DNA of 12,594 bases from Deinococcus sp. GTDB lineage: Bacteria > Deinococcota > Deinococci > Deinococcales > Deinococcaceae. How positions within the stretch are numbered: the stretch's first letter is position 1; each line of letters begins with the position of its first letter. Of this stretch, positions 1 to 5,410 are shown piece by piece. The position numbers and the translations under genes are program-made. The DNA lies in the NCBI RefSeq assembly GCF_018260405.1, contig NZ_JAGLBG010000078.1, positions 1 through 12,594 of the forward strand, written 5' to 3'. The notes beneath the pieces were generated by a model that was not told the DNA's origin, did not search any database, and saw only the letters and a program-made list of their open reading frames with translations.

Positions 1-144
1 CTAATGCCCCGACGCCCCAACAAACCCTGAATTCCCTGCTGGGAACACTGCATAAATGAATTTCGTCCGGATTTCAAAGTGCATAGAGAACAAAAAACAA
101 TGTCCAGCACGGCCTATTTTCGGTAGCCGTTGAGGGCTTATCCA
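1..144. other. Intergenic stretch left of trmL
   Basis: No gene can be supported here. On the plus strand, the third frame is open from the window edge to a TGA at 57-59 (last residues LLGTLHK). It could be the end of a gene entering from the left, but 18 codons with mixed third bases are too few to call. On the minus strand an ATG at 53-51 also runs off the edge. The rest is the 3' flank of trmL. Confidence 0.4.
92..130 (-). terminator. Possible weak terminator after trmL
   Basis: Reading leftwards from trmL, bases 130-124 and 116-109 form a short stem (ACGGCTA / TAGGCCGT, one bulged G). A run of six T lies at 97-92 on the minus strand. About 11 bases separate stem and T run, which is longer than in a classical intrinsic terminator, so this is only a candidate. 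Confidence 0.3.
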
Positions 145-621
145 TCACCAGCCCTCGATCTGCCGCCCGGCCTCGAACGCGGCAATTCCGGCTGCCACCG
201 CCAGATTCAGACTGCGCCCCCTGCCTGGCTGCGGCAGCTTCAGCTTGGGCAGGGCGTCGCGCAGCCAGGCGGGCAGGCCGCGAGACTCGGGGCCAAACAG
301 CAGGTAGTCGCCGCGCACGAAGCCAGCGCGGGTGTGCAGCTCCGTGGCGTGGGTGGAAAAGGCGAACACGCGGGCCTGTTGCGGCAGCCTGGCCTGAAAG
401 TCGGTCCAGTTGGCATATTCGTGCAGCGTCACGCCCTGAAGGTAGTCCATGACGGCGCGGCGAAATTCGCGGTCGTGCAGGTGAAAGCCGAAGGGCCGGA
501 TCAGGTGCAGTTCGGCCCCCAGCACCGAGCAGGTACGGGCCACGTTGCCCACGTTCCCGGCCTTCTCGGGTTCGTATAGCACGACGTGCACCAGCGGCGC
601 AGACGACTCGGGACTGCTCAC
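145..621 (-). CDS. trmL: tRNA (cytidine/uridine-34 2'-O)-methyltransferase, TrmL
   Basis: A SPOUT-class methyltransferase of 158 residues, the usual size for TrmL. TrmL uses S-adenosylmethionine to 2'-O-methylate the wobble base 34 of certain leucine tRNAs. The three SPOUT motifs are visible: EPEKAGNVGNVART (17-30), LFGPESRGLP (108-117) and SLNLAVAAGIAAFE (137-150), the last two forming the trefoil-knot cofactor site. The start is a GTG whose bases overlap the TGA of the preceding small reading frame (GTGA, 4 bp). It is therefore probably translated by coupling in the yigZ-ispF operon. The specific tRNA target is inferred from the family; other small SPOUT enzymes look alike. Confidence 0.9.
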   Translation of the reverse strand: MSSPESSAPLVHVVLYEPEKAGNVGNVARTCSVLGAELHLIRPFGFHLHDREFRRAVMDYLQGVTLHEYANWTDFQARLPQQARVFAFSTHATELHTRAGFVRGDYLLFGPESRGLPAWLRDALPKLKLPQPGRGRSLNLAVAAGIAAFEAGRQIEGW

Positions 622-833
622 GCGCCTGCTGCACGCTGCGTCAGCCGGTGCCAGTGCCGATTGGTAACGTAATGCCGACTCCGGTTAAAAGGTTTGCAAA
701 GCCTCTTGACCCGGCCCGGCTCGATACCGAGCGCCTGGCCCACGCGCCCGGTGACGGCCCCGTTAACGTTGAACTCGTCCAGGCAGCCGTGAATGTCGCC
801 CACGATGTCGTAATGCCCGGCAGCTTCAGACAT
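618..833 (-). pseudogene. Truncated calcineurin-like metallophosphoesterase
   Basis: A 71-residue reading frame starts at ATG 833, overlaps the ispF stop by 8 bp and ends with a 4-bp overlap with trmL. Its first 20 residues, with YDIVGDIHGCLDE, match the first metal-binding motif (GDxHG) of PrpE / Ser-Thr phosphatase-like enzymes, normally more than 200 residues long. Right after that the similarity stops: no GDxVDRGP, no GNHE and no later His motifs. The remaining ~50 residues are not recognisable. The likeliest reading is a gene that lost its catalytic body by deletion while both junctions with its neighbours, and so the translational coupling to trmL, were kept. A small functional protein cannot be excluded. 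Confidence 0.55.
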
Positions 834-1314
834 CCGCACGCTCCAGCAGCACGGTTACGCGGGTCTGGACATGCTCGGGGGCCAAACCCTCGGAGGTCTT
901 GAAACTCACGCCGACTTCGGTTTCGGGCAGCCCCAGCAGTCCTGCCACCGTCCGGGCGATCTCGGCCCGCAGCGGCCCCAGCTTGGGCCGGTCAAGGGTG
1001 ACCACCAGCGCCACGTTCACCGGCTGGTAACCGCGCTCGCGCACCAGTTCCAGCGCCCGTGCCAGGATCAGGCGCGAGTCTAGGCCCCGCCACTCGGCAG
1101 CGGTGTCGGGAAAATACTGGCCGATGTCGCCCAGCGCCAGCCCGGAGAGCAGCGCGTCGGCCACCGCGTGCAGCAGCGCGTCGCCGTCGCTGTGAGCTAC
1201 AGCCCCGTACTCGGCGTGCGCAACAGCTACGCCGCCCAGCACAAGGGGCAATCCCGCCGCGAGGCGGTGGGCGTCCTCGCCATAGCCGATGCGGTACGCA
1301 AGAAAAGATTTCAT
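826..1314 (-). CDS. ispF: 2-C-methyl-D-erythritol 2,4-cyclodiphosphate synthase
   Basis: IspF catalyses the fifth step of the MEP pathway, converting CDP-methylerythritol 2-phosphate to the 2,4-cyclodiphosphate plus CMP, as a trimer with a divalent metal. With ATG at 1314 it is 162 residues, the normal length. Visible signatures are RIGYGEDAHRL (8-18; metal ligands D14 and H16), the AHSDGDALLHAVADALL block (40-56; third ligand H49), LGDIGQYFPD (61-70) and SFKTSEGLAP near the C-terminus. An ATG at 1341 is also in frame but would extend beyond the conserved N-terminus and overlap yigZ; 1314 leaves a 4-bp gap after the yigZ stop. It is co-transcribed with yigZ and trmL. Confidence 0.95.
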   Translation of the reverse strand: MKSFLAYRIGYGEDAHRLAAGLPLVLGGVAVAHAEYGAVAHSDGDALLHAVADALLSGLALGDIGQYFPDTAAEWRGLDSRLILARALELVRERGYQPVNVALVVTLDRPKLGPLRAEIARTVAGLLGLPETEVGVSFKTSEGLAPEHVQTRVTVLLERADV

Positions 1315-1318
1315 GCGC

Positions 1319-1993
1319 TCAGGATAGAGGCCCAGGTTCATGGCCCGTCTTAACGACTTCTGCCGTGGCCGTGCCACGCGTGGCGTCGCGCAGGGCCGCC
1401 GTGAACGCCTCTACGTCTTCCGGAAAGACCTGTACCGGCAGGCTCACGCCGCTGGCGGTGTACTCTTCCTTGCCACGCAGGGTGTCGAAGGCTCCGAGCT
1501 GCTGGTACAGCGTGCTGAGGTGCTCAAAGCCCACGCCCACGCGCAAAGGCTGGCGCGGCCGCACCCTAAGCCTGGGAGCGGTACGCAGGCATTCGGCGGC
1601 GCTGCCCCCGTAGGCGCGGGCCAGCCCCCCGGTGCCCAGCTTAACCCCGCCGTAAAACCGCACGACCACGACCATCACATGATCGACGCCCTGCCCCTCG
1701 ATGGCCCGCAGCATCGGGGCGCCCGCCGTGCCGCCCGGTTCGCCGTCGTCACTGAAGCGGTAGGCCGCGCCGATCTTGTAGGCCCAGCAGTGATGTGTGG
1801 CGTCGGCGTAGCGCTCCCGGAGGGCCGCGAGCTGAGCCAGCGCCTGGGCCGGTGCATCGGCGCGGTCGGCAAAGGCCAGAAACTCGCTGTTGTCGATCAC
1901 CGTATCAAAACGGTGCGGCCCGGCCAGCGTGGTAAAGGGAGCGGGCAGCGCAGGTGGGGCAGAGTCAGTCACGGCGAGAAGGGGGTCAGTCAT
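1319..1993 (-). CDS. YigZ / IMPACT family protein (UPF0029)
   Basis: A 224-residue member of the YigZ/IMPACT family. The family shares a fold with ribosomal S5-domain-2 proteins and is linked by homology to translation regulation; its bacterial biochemical role is unsettled. Visible family blocks are FLAFADR, THHCWAYKIG, FSDDGEPGGTAGAPML and VVVRFYGGVKLGTGGLARAY, followed by the C-terminal ferredoxin-like part. The reading frame is open upstream to 2116, but those residues are not family-like. ATG 1993 is preferred because a TAGTTT -10 element ends 5 bases before it and no Shine-Dalgarno sequence is present. It is the first gene of the operon with ispF, the phosphatase remnant and trmL. Confidence 0.88.
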   Translation of the reverse strand: MTDPLLAVTDSAPPALPAPFTTLAGPHRFDTVIDNSEFLAFADRADAPAQALAQLAALRERYADATHHCWAYKIGAAYRFSDDGEPGGTAGAPMLRAIEGQGVDHVMVVVVRFYGGVKLGTGGLARAYGGSAAECLRTAPRLRVRPRQPLRVGVGFEHLSTLYQQLGAFDTLRGKEEYTASGVSLPVQVFPEDVEAFTAALRDATRGTATAEVVKTGHEPGPLS

Positions 1994-1998
1994 GGTGC

Positions 1999-2004
1999 AA
2001 ACTA
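1999..2004 (-). promoter_or_regulatory. -10 element of the yigZ-ispF-trmL operon
   Basis: On the minus strand TAGTTT (TANNNT) lies 5 bases before the yigZ ATG at 1993, which suggests a leaderless or near-leaderless transcript. No convincing -35 is visible 17 bp upstream; the context CTACTAGTTT is the only support. Confidence 0.45.
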
Positions 2005-2028
2005 GTAGGGCGGGGGGTGGCCAGCGGC

Positions 2029-2325
2029 TCAGCGAATGGCGCGGGCTACGGCACGGGCCTGCCCTTTGTTGTGGTTTTTGATCGCCAGATAGGTCCAGAT
2101 CATCTGAATCGGCCACAGCACGACCAACCCCAGCCCACCCGTCATCAGTCCGACGATAGAGCTGAGAATAATCATGACGATGCCGCCCACAATGGTGGCG
2201 TACAGCATGCCCAGGCCCCCGAACAAGAAGGTGAGGATCAGCCCCAGGATCACGCTCTTCTGATTGACCACCACGACGACTGGCGGGGCAGTCTGCGTTA
2301 CCGAAAGCCGATTACGATCCGTCAT
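2029..2325 (-). CDS. Small TM2-like membrane protein
   Basis: A 98-residue protein with a short polar N-terminus, two long hydrophobic segments (about residues 24-59 and 62-86) and a basic C-terminal tail (KNHNKGQARAVARAIR), giving an expected two- or more-pass inner-membrane protein. The pattern FLFGGLGMLYA with a following Gly-rich hydrophobic hairpin resembles TM2-domain-like hypothetical proteins; no biochemical role can be given. ATG 2325 is preferred; ATG 2334 (three residues longer) is also possible. It lies 35 bp upstream of yigZ, which seems to have its own promoter. Confidence 0.7.
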   Translation of the reverse strand: MTDRNRLSVTQTAPPVVVVVNQKSVILGLILTFLFGGLGMLYATIVGGIVMIILSSIVGLMTGGLGLVVLWPIQMIWTYLAIKNHNKGQARAVARAIR

Positions 2326-2334
2326 GCTTCTCAT

Positions 2335-2580
2335 TCTGACGGGGCGCAGGAACAGAAAGCAACGGCTGCCTAGAGAGAGCCTTCACCTGTTCGGGGTGCC
2401 GGGTCTGGGCTTTACCGGGTCTGAGCTTTACTGATACGAACGGCTGCCTGTCTCATTAACGACCCGCAAGGGCACCGAATGGCCAACTCCACGCCTGGAA
2501 CCCGGTTCTCTTCTGTTCGCTGGGCAGCGCAGTTCCACGAGTCCGTGTAGTTACCGTCGATCCCACTTTTTAGGGGCGGA
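2335..2580. other. Intergenic region with short tandem repeat, no gene seen
   Basis: This 246-bp gap between the M42 peptidase stop and the TM2-like gene holds no supportable gene. A long minus-strand frame crosses it but is out of frame with the peptidase and has no family-like sequence. It contains the 16-bp tandem duplication at 2400-2431, two copies of GGCAGCCGTT on the minus strand, and small dyads such as CACG/CGTG near 2536-2547. It may be an old repeat element, but its borders cannot be set from one copy. Confidence 0.45.
2400..2431. repeat. 16-bp tandem direct repeat, two units
   Basis: CGGGTCTGGGCTTTAC (2400-2415) is followed immediately by CGGGTCTGAGCTTTAC (2416-2431), with 15 of 16 bases identical. 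It lies in the spacer between the M42 peptidase and the TM2-like gene. No function is evident. Confidence 0.75.
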
Positions 2581-3630
2581 TCAGCGCCGAAAATCGGGGT
2601 TCTCGTCCAGCGCCCTGATCCACGCCGCGATGATGTCGATGCAGGCTTTGACATCGTGCTCATCGACCATTTCGCTGGGGCTGTGCATATAGCGGTTGGG
2701 AATACTGACCACTGTGGTTGGTACACCGCCCCGCGCCAGGGTCAAGGCGTCGGCGTCGGTGCTGCTATAGCGCGGGTTGGCCGACAGGGTAAACGGAATA
2801 TTCTCCTGCCGGGCCGCCCCGGTCATCTGGCGCACCAGCGAGGGGCTGCTCATCGGCCCCACTGCAATGTTGGCCCCACTGCCGAAAGGAACCTCCCCGT
2901 ACTTCTTGACGCTCACGCCGGGCTGCCCCGTCTCGTGGGTCACGTCTACCGCCACGCCCGCCACCGCGTCGAGATGAAAGGCGCTGGTCTGTGCGCCGAA
3001 CGCGCCGATCTCCTCTTGGCTGGTGCCCACCGCCACGATGCGGTGCTTCAGCGGCACGTCTTTAAGCGCCCGCAGCGCTTCAAGCACGATAAAGCCGCCC
3101 ACACGGTTGTCCAGAGCGCGGCTGACCACCCTGTTCCCCACCATGATCGGCCCCTGCTCGATCACGCCGTAAGTCCCGACGGGCACTTTTGCCTTGACTT
3201 CCTCGGCAGGCAGACCGATGTCGATCCAGAGGTCTTCGAGTTTGCTGGCCTTGGTGCGCTCGTCGGTGTCCATGACGTGAATGGCCTTCTTGCCAATTAC
3301 GCCGATCAGGTCGCCGCCGGGGGCCAGCAGCCGGATGCGCTGCGCCACCAGCACCTGCGGGTCCCAGCCGCCCACACCCAGCACGCTAATGAGGCCCTCG
3401 TCGTTCACATACGACACGATCAGGCCGATCTCATCGAGGTGGCCCATCAGGGCAATGGCCGGGGCGTTCTCGGGGCCAACTTCGGCGTACACGTTGCCGT
3501 AGTGGTCCTCACGGGTACGGGCAAAGCTGGCCGCTTCCTTGAGCCACACATCAGCGGCGCGGCGCTCATAACCGCTGGGGGCAGCCTGGGACAGCAGGGC
3601 GAAGAGGAAATCACGGTTAATGACACTCAT
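2581..3630 (-). CDS. M42 family metallo-aminopeptidase
   Basis: A 349-residue dinuclear-metal aminopeptidase of family M42 (FrvX/PepA/TET-like), which in relatives forms large cytoplasmic tetrahedral particles that trim peptides. The metal and catalytic residues are in the right order: GHLDE (H64, D66), ALDNRVG (D174), TSQEEIG (E206, E207), VDVTHE (D229) and RYMHSPSE (H316). The start at ATG 3630 fits the family N-terminus; upstream in-frame codons are not conserved. A TAAACT -10 element ends 7 bases before this ATG, suggesting a leaderless mRNA. It is divergent from apaG. Whether it acts on acidic, aliphatic or other N-termini cannot be told from sequence alone. Confidence 0.93.
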   Translation of the reverse strand: MSVINRDFLFALLSQAAPSGYERRAADVWLKEAASFARTREDHYGNVYAEVGPENAPAIALMGHLDEIGLIVSYVNDEGLISVLGVGGWDPQVLVAQRIRLLAPGGDLIGVIGKKAIHVMDTDERTKASKLEDLWIDIGLPAEEVKAKVPVGTYGVIEQGPIMVGNRVVSRALDNRVGGFIVLEALRALKDVPLKHRIVAVGTSQEEIGAFGAQTSAFHLDAVAGVAVDVTHETGQPGVSVKKYGEVPFGSGANIAVGPMSSPSLVRQMTGAARQENIPFTLSANPRYSSTDADALTLARGGVPTTVVSIPNRYMHSPSEMVDEHDVKACIDIIAAWIRALDENPDFRR

Positions 3631-3637
3631 ACCCGCG

Positions 3638-3643
3638 AGTTTA
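3638..3643 (-). promoter_or_regulatory. -10 element of the M42 peptidase gene
   Basis: TAAACT on the minus strand, 7 bases before ATG 3630, with TTCACT 17 bp further upstream as a possible -35. No Shine-Dalgarno sequence fits between it and the start codon. It lies only 6 bp from the divergent apaG -10 element. Confidence 0.55.
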
Positions 3644-3649
3644 CGCCCG

Positions 3650-3655
3650 TAGACT
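3650..3655 (+). promoter_or_regulatory. -10 element of apaG; decides the GTG start
   Basis: TAGACT (TANNNT) ends 6 bases before GTG 3662, the spacing expected of leaderless genes. The other in-frame GTG (3656) abuts the element directly and would lie at or before the transcription start. No clear -35 is visible in the peptidase coding start. Confidence 0.5.
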
Positions 3656-3661
3656 GTGCAA

Positions 3662-4054
3662 GTGAACGCCACTTCCCCTCAACCCACCCCGCCCGAGTTC
3701 CACATTCAGACCAAAGTGCAGGACATTCCCGGCTATAGCACGCTGCAAAAGCAGGCGTTTCAGTACATCATCACCATCGAAAACCGCAGCGACCAGACCT
3801 GGCAGCTTATTGCCCGCCACTGGGATATCAGCGACGCGGCGGGGCGCAGCTTTACGGTAGACGGCGAAGGCGTGGTCGGCGAGCAGCCTTTTTTGCCGCC
3901 CGGCGGCAGCTACACCTACGACTCGTTCGTCACGGTCGAAACGCTGCCGGGGCTGATGCGCGGGTACTACGTCATGCAGGACGCCTGGGGAGCGCGTGCC
4001 GAGGTACCCATTCCGCCGTTCCGGTTAGACCTGGGCGAGCGCGTCCTAAACTAG
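3662..4054 (+). CDS. apaG: ApaG family protein (DUF525)
   Basis: A 130-residue single-domain ApaG protein, the family's usual length of about 125-130. ApaG adopts an Ig/fibronectin-like beta-sandwich; bacterial members are associated with cobalt/magnesium resistance phenotypes and Ap4A metabolism, but the biochemical role remains unclear. Characteristic blocks are AFQYIITIENRSDQTWQLI, ARHWDISDAAGR, GEGVVGEQPFLPPGGSYTY and the C-terminal PIPPFRLDLGERVLN. I chose GTG 3662 over GTG 3656 because the -10 element TAGACT sits immediately before 3656. It is divergent from the M42 peptidase. Confidence 0.9.
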   Translation: MNATSPQPTPPEFHIQTKVQDIPGYSTLQKQAFQYIITIENRSDQTWQLIARHWDISDAAGRSFTVDGEGVVGEQPFLPPGGSYTYDSFVTVETLPGLMRGYYVMQDAWGARAEVPIPPFRLDLGERVLN

Positions 4055-4133
4055 ACCTTGTGCGAACGTCGCCGCGAGGTCGGTTCAGGGGTTAAAGAGT
4101 TCAAGGGGCTAAGGGCCAAAACCGCCCAGGCTT

Positions 4134-4215
4134 AGAGCATTTTGCAAAAAGATGGTGCTCTTTTTATCATCTTTTTGCCGAGTGGAACGAGTGAAAAAGA
4201 AAGAGCGGGACGTAG
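4134..4215. repeat. AT-rich hairpin repeat, copy 1
   Basis: This 82-bp segment begins AGAGCATTTTGC and ends GGGACGTAG. It matches the reverse complement of 12384-12466 at 78 of 83 aligned positions (four substitutions, one single-base indel). Its core is an inverted repeat, GCAAAAAGATG (4144-4154) and CATCTTTTTGC (4168-4178), with the short pair AGAGCA (4134-4139) / TGCTCT around 4156-4161. Its base composition is strikingly AT-rich against the high-GC surroundings. Unlike copy 2, no matching far end was found, so this copy may be truncated. It encodes nothing evident and is probably a small non-autonomous mobile or regulatory repeat. Confidence 0.85.
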
Positions 4216-4338
4216 GCAGCGCAACAGCCACCGGGAACCCGTACCCTCTCATTCCCCTTTCTCGCACAGCAGTTTCCCCACAAATACTTCCCTGCAAATA
4301 CACCGCCTTTTCAACTGGCACCGCCAGCAGGTATTTTT

Positions 4339-4346
4339 AGAGGTGA
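4339..4346 (+). promoter_or_regulatory. Shine-Dalgarno sequence of coxG
   Basis: AGAGGTGA lies 4 bases before ATG 4351. It is one of the few good ribosome binding sites in this window, contrasting with the leaderless-type starts of most other genes. Confidence 0.7.
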
Positions 4347-4350
4347 CCCC

Positions 4351-4815
4351 ATGAAACTGAACTACAACGGTCAGGAAAAAGTCAAAGCTCCGCCCGCCGC
4401 CGTCTGGGCCTTTGTGCAGGACCCCGCCCGCGTCGCCCGCTGCCTTCCCGAGGTGCAAGACGTGCAGGTAACTGGCCCTAACCAGCTGGTCGCCACCGTC
4501 AACATCAGCAAGGGCATGTTGCGGGCCAAACTCAAGTTCGATATCGACGTGAAACCTGACCCGGACAGTCACCGCGTGAACGTGACCATCAAGGGCGGCG
4601 GCCTGGGCAACGCCGTGGACGTGACAGCCGGGGCCGACATCAAAGACGCGGGCGACGGCACGACGACCCTCGACTGGCAGGGTGAGGCCGACATGCGCGG
4701 GCCACTGGTCAACATGGGCGGGCGCGTGATGGAAGGCGAAATCGAAAAGATGATCAGCCGCACCTTTCAGAACATGGGCAGCATAATCGCCAGTGAAAAC
4801 AACAAACTCGCCTGA
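4351..4815 (+). CDS. CoxG-like SRPBCC family protein
   Basis: A 154-residue protein of the START/SRPBCC fold, subgroup CoxG (carbon monoxide dehydrogenase subunit G). Family-typical features are the opening MKLNYNGQEKVKAPPAAVW, the block FVQDPARVARCLPEVQDV (proteobacterial CoxG has a similar DPAxxxxCxPG), the Gly-rich strand KGGGLGNAVDV, and the C-terminal amphipathic helix EGEIEKMISRTFQNM. CoxG relatives help anchor molybdenum hydroxylases to the membrane or bind hydrophobic ligands. No coxSML or other molybdopterin hydroxylase genes are visible nearby, so the substrate or partner is unknown. A good Shine-Dalgarno sequence supports the start. It appears to be transcribed alone and is followed by several hairpins. 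Confidence 0.82.
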   Translation: MKLNYNGQEKVKAPPAAVWAFVQDPARVARCLPEVQDVQVTGPNQLVATVNISKGMLRAKLKFDIDVKPDPDSHRVNVTIKGGGLGNAVDVTAGADIKDAGDGTTTLDWQGEADMRGPLVNMGGRVMEGEIEKMISRTFQNMGSIIASENNKLA

Positions 4816-4820
4816 GTCCC

Positions 4821-4860
4821 GGCCCTTTGTGCAGTTGGCGAAAGTCAACCTGTAAGGGCC
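4821..4860 (+). ncRNA. Hairpin with GAAA tetraloop after coxG
   Basis: GGCCCTT (4821-4827) pairs with AAGGGCC (4854-4860). Inside, GTTGGC (4834-4839) and GTCAAC (4844-4849) close a GAAA tetraloop with one G-U pair. GNRA loops are a sign of structure at RNA level. It begins 6 bases after the coxG stop, so it could stabilise or terminate the coxG mRNA or be part of a small RNA. No U tract follows, only AAAAG. Confidence 0.5.
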
Positions 4861-4871
4861 AAAAGTGAACT

Positions 4872-4914
4872 GGTCGGGCCGCAACACTGGGGTGATCCCC
4901 GGAGCGGCCCGACC
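4872..4914. terminator. Strong GC-rich hairpin, possible bidirectional terminator
   Basis: A perfect 10-bp stem, GGTCGGGCCG (4872-4881) and CGGCCCGACC (4905-4914). Its loop contains a second small stem, GGGG-TGAT-CCCC (4889-4900). It is followed by GTTTG on the plus strand and by CAGTTCACTTTT on the minus strand, so it is a U-poor terminator in both directions. It lies between coxG and the convergent membrane-protein gene. Confidence 0.6.
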
Positions 4915-4934
4915 GTTTGCGTAGCTTCACTGGT

Positions 4935-4977
4935 TGCCCGGCCCTGTTAGCGGGCAGGCCCTTTAGCCCAGGGGGCC
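4935..4977. terminator. Two further short hairpins before the convergent gene end
   Basis: TGCCCG (4935-4940) pairs with CGGGCA (4951-4956), then GGCCC (4957-4961) pairs with GGGCC (4973-4977), ending at the stop codon of the minus-strand gene. No T run follows. They extend the hairpin cluster between these convergent genes. Confidence 0.35.
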
Positions 4978-5286
4978 TCAGCGTTCCAAAATGGCGTCGG
5001 TTCGCAGCTGCGAGACGCTTAGTTCACGCGGCGGGTTCTTCTGGGTCCACCATTGCCCCAGAATCAGCCCCAGCGCACTGGACACCAGCATAATCACGGT
5101 CCAAAGCAGCCCGGCGTGCATGAACAAACCGTACAGCACGGTCAGCACGGTCACGCCGCCGTGCAGCAGCGTCGTTTCAAGAACCTTGTGCCGCACGCCT
5201 TGATGCTGCGCCACCGTAAGCAGGCGGCCACACCGCACGCCCGAGGCGAGAGCACACAGCAGGCAAAGAATCAGCATCAGCGTCAT
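4978..5286 (-). CDS. Small integral membrane protein, unknown family
   Basis: I do not recognise this family. The 102-residue protein has about three hydrophobic segments: the N-terminus MTLMLILCLLCALASGV, a central stretch around TVLTVLYGLFMHAGLLWTVIML, and one around SSALGLILGQWW. A polar C-terminal tail follows (about residues 80-102). A Cys-containing loop with several His residues lies between segments one and two. ATG 5286 is favoured because a TATGCT -10 element ends 7 bases before it; ATG 5298 would add four residues and put that element inside the gene. It is convergent with coxG and divergent from the propeller lipoprotein. Confidence 0.65.
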   Translation of the reverse strand: MTLMLILCLLCALASGVRCGRLLTVAQHQGVRHKVLETTLLHGGVTVLTVLYGLFMHAGLLWTVIMLVSSALGLILGQWWTQKNPPRELSVSQLRTDAILER

Positions 5287-5293
5287 AGAGTCC

Positions 5294-5299
5294 AGCATA
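5294..5299 (-). promoter_or_regulatory. -10 element for the small membrane protein
   Basis: TATGCT on the minus strand, 7 bases upstream of ATG 5286, with no Shine-Dalgarno sequence between them. It overlaps the alternative ATG at 5298, so using this promoter would exclude that start. Confidence 0.4.
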
Positions 5300-5400
5300 G
5301 AACTTAACTCTTGCAAAAGCCTCAACCGCCCTAAACTTTAAGGTGTCCAGCCCCAGACGCTCCCCGCTGGCCGGGATCAGCGGCGCGGGCAAAAGTGAAA

Positions 5401-5406
5401 TACTCT
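5401..5406 (+). promoter_or_regulatory. -10 element for the propeller lipoprotein
   Basis: TACTCT ends 4 bases before ATG 5411. No clear -35 or Shine-Dalgarno sequence is seen. The pattern matches the other leaderless-type starts here, with slightly shorter spacing. Confidence 0.35.
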
Positions 5407-5410
5407 ACAC

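Larger units (their letters stand above)
4055..4350. other. apaG-coxG intergenic region
   Basis: A 296-bp gap with no gene of its own. Bases 4134-4215 are an AT-rich repeat unit also found inverted at the right end. Downstream are two copies of CAAATAC (near 4281 and 4296), a small hairpin CTGGC-ACC-GCCAG (4315-4327), a TATTTT that could serve as a -10 (4332-4337), and the coxG ribosome binding site. Short reading frames crossing this region are built from the repeat and are not credible genes. Confidence 0.6.

Noticed and set aside
1994..2116. N-terminal extension of the yigZ-family protein
   Set aside because: The extra 41 residues are not family-like and would cross the proposed -10 element and the end of the upstream gene.
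2412..2726. 104-codon minus-strand frame across the M42 stop
   Set aside because: Its first half is an alternative frame of the peptidase and its second half is non-coding spacer. There is no family-like content.
2656..3738. Plus-strand frame of 360 codons opposite the M42 peptidase
   Set aside because: All M42 metal ligands lie on the other strand, and the plus-strand translation has no recognisable domain.
4144..4178. AT-rich hairpin of copy 1 as a plain intrinsic terminator of apaG
   Set aside because: The stem is AT-rich, starts 90 bp after the stop codon, lacks a U tract following it, and the same sequence recurs as part of a longer repeat.
4142..4354. Two overlapping ~65-codon plus-strand frames upstream of coxG
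   Set aside because: They are translated from the AT-rich repeat and the leader region; composition and position do not suggest protein.
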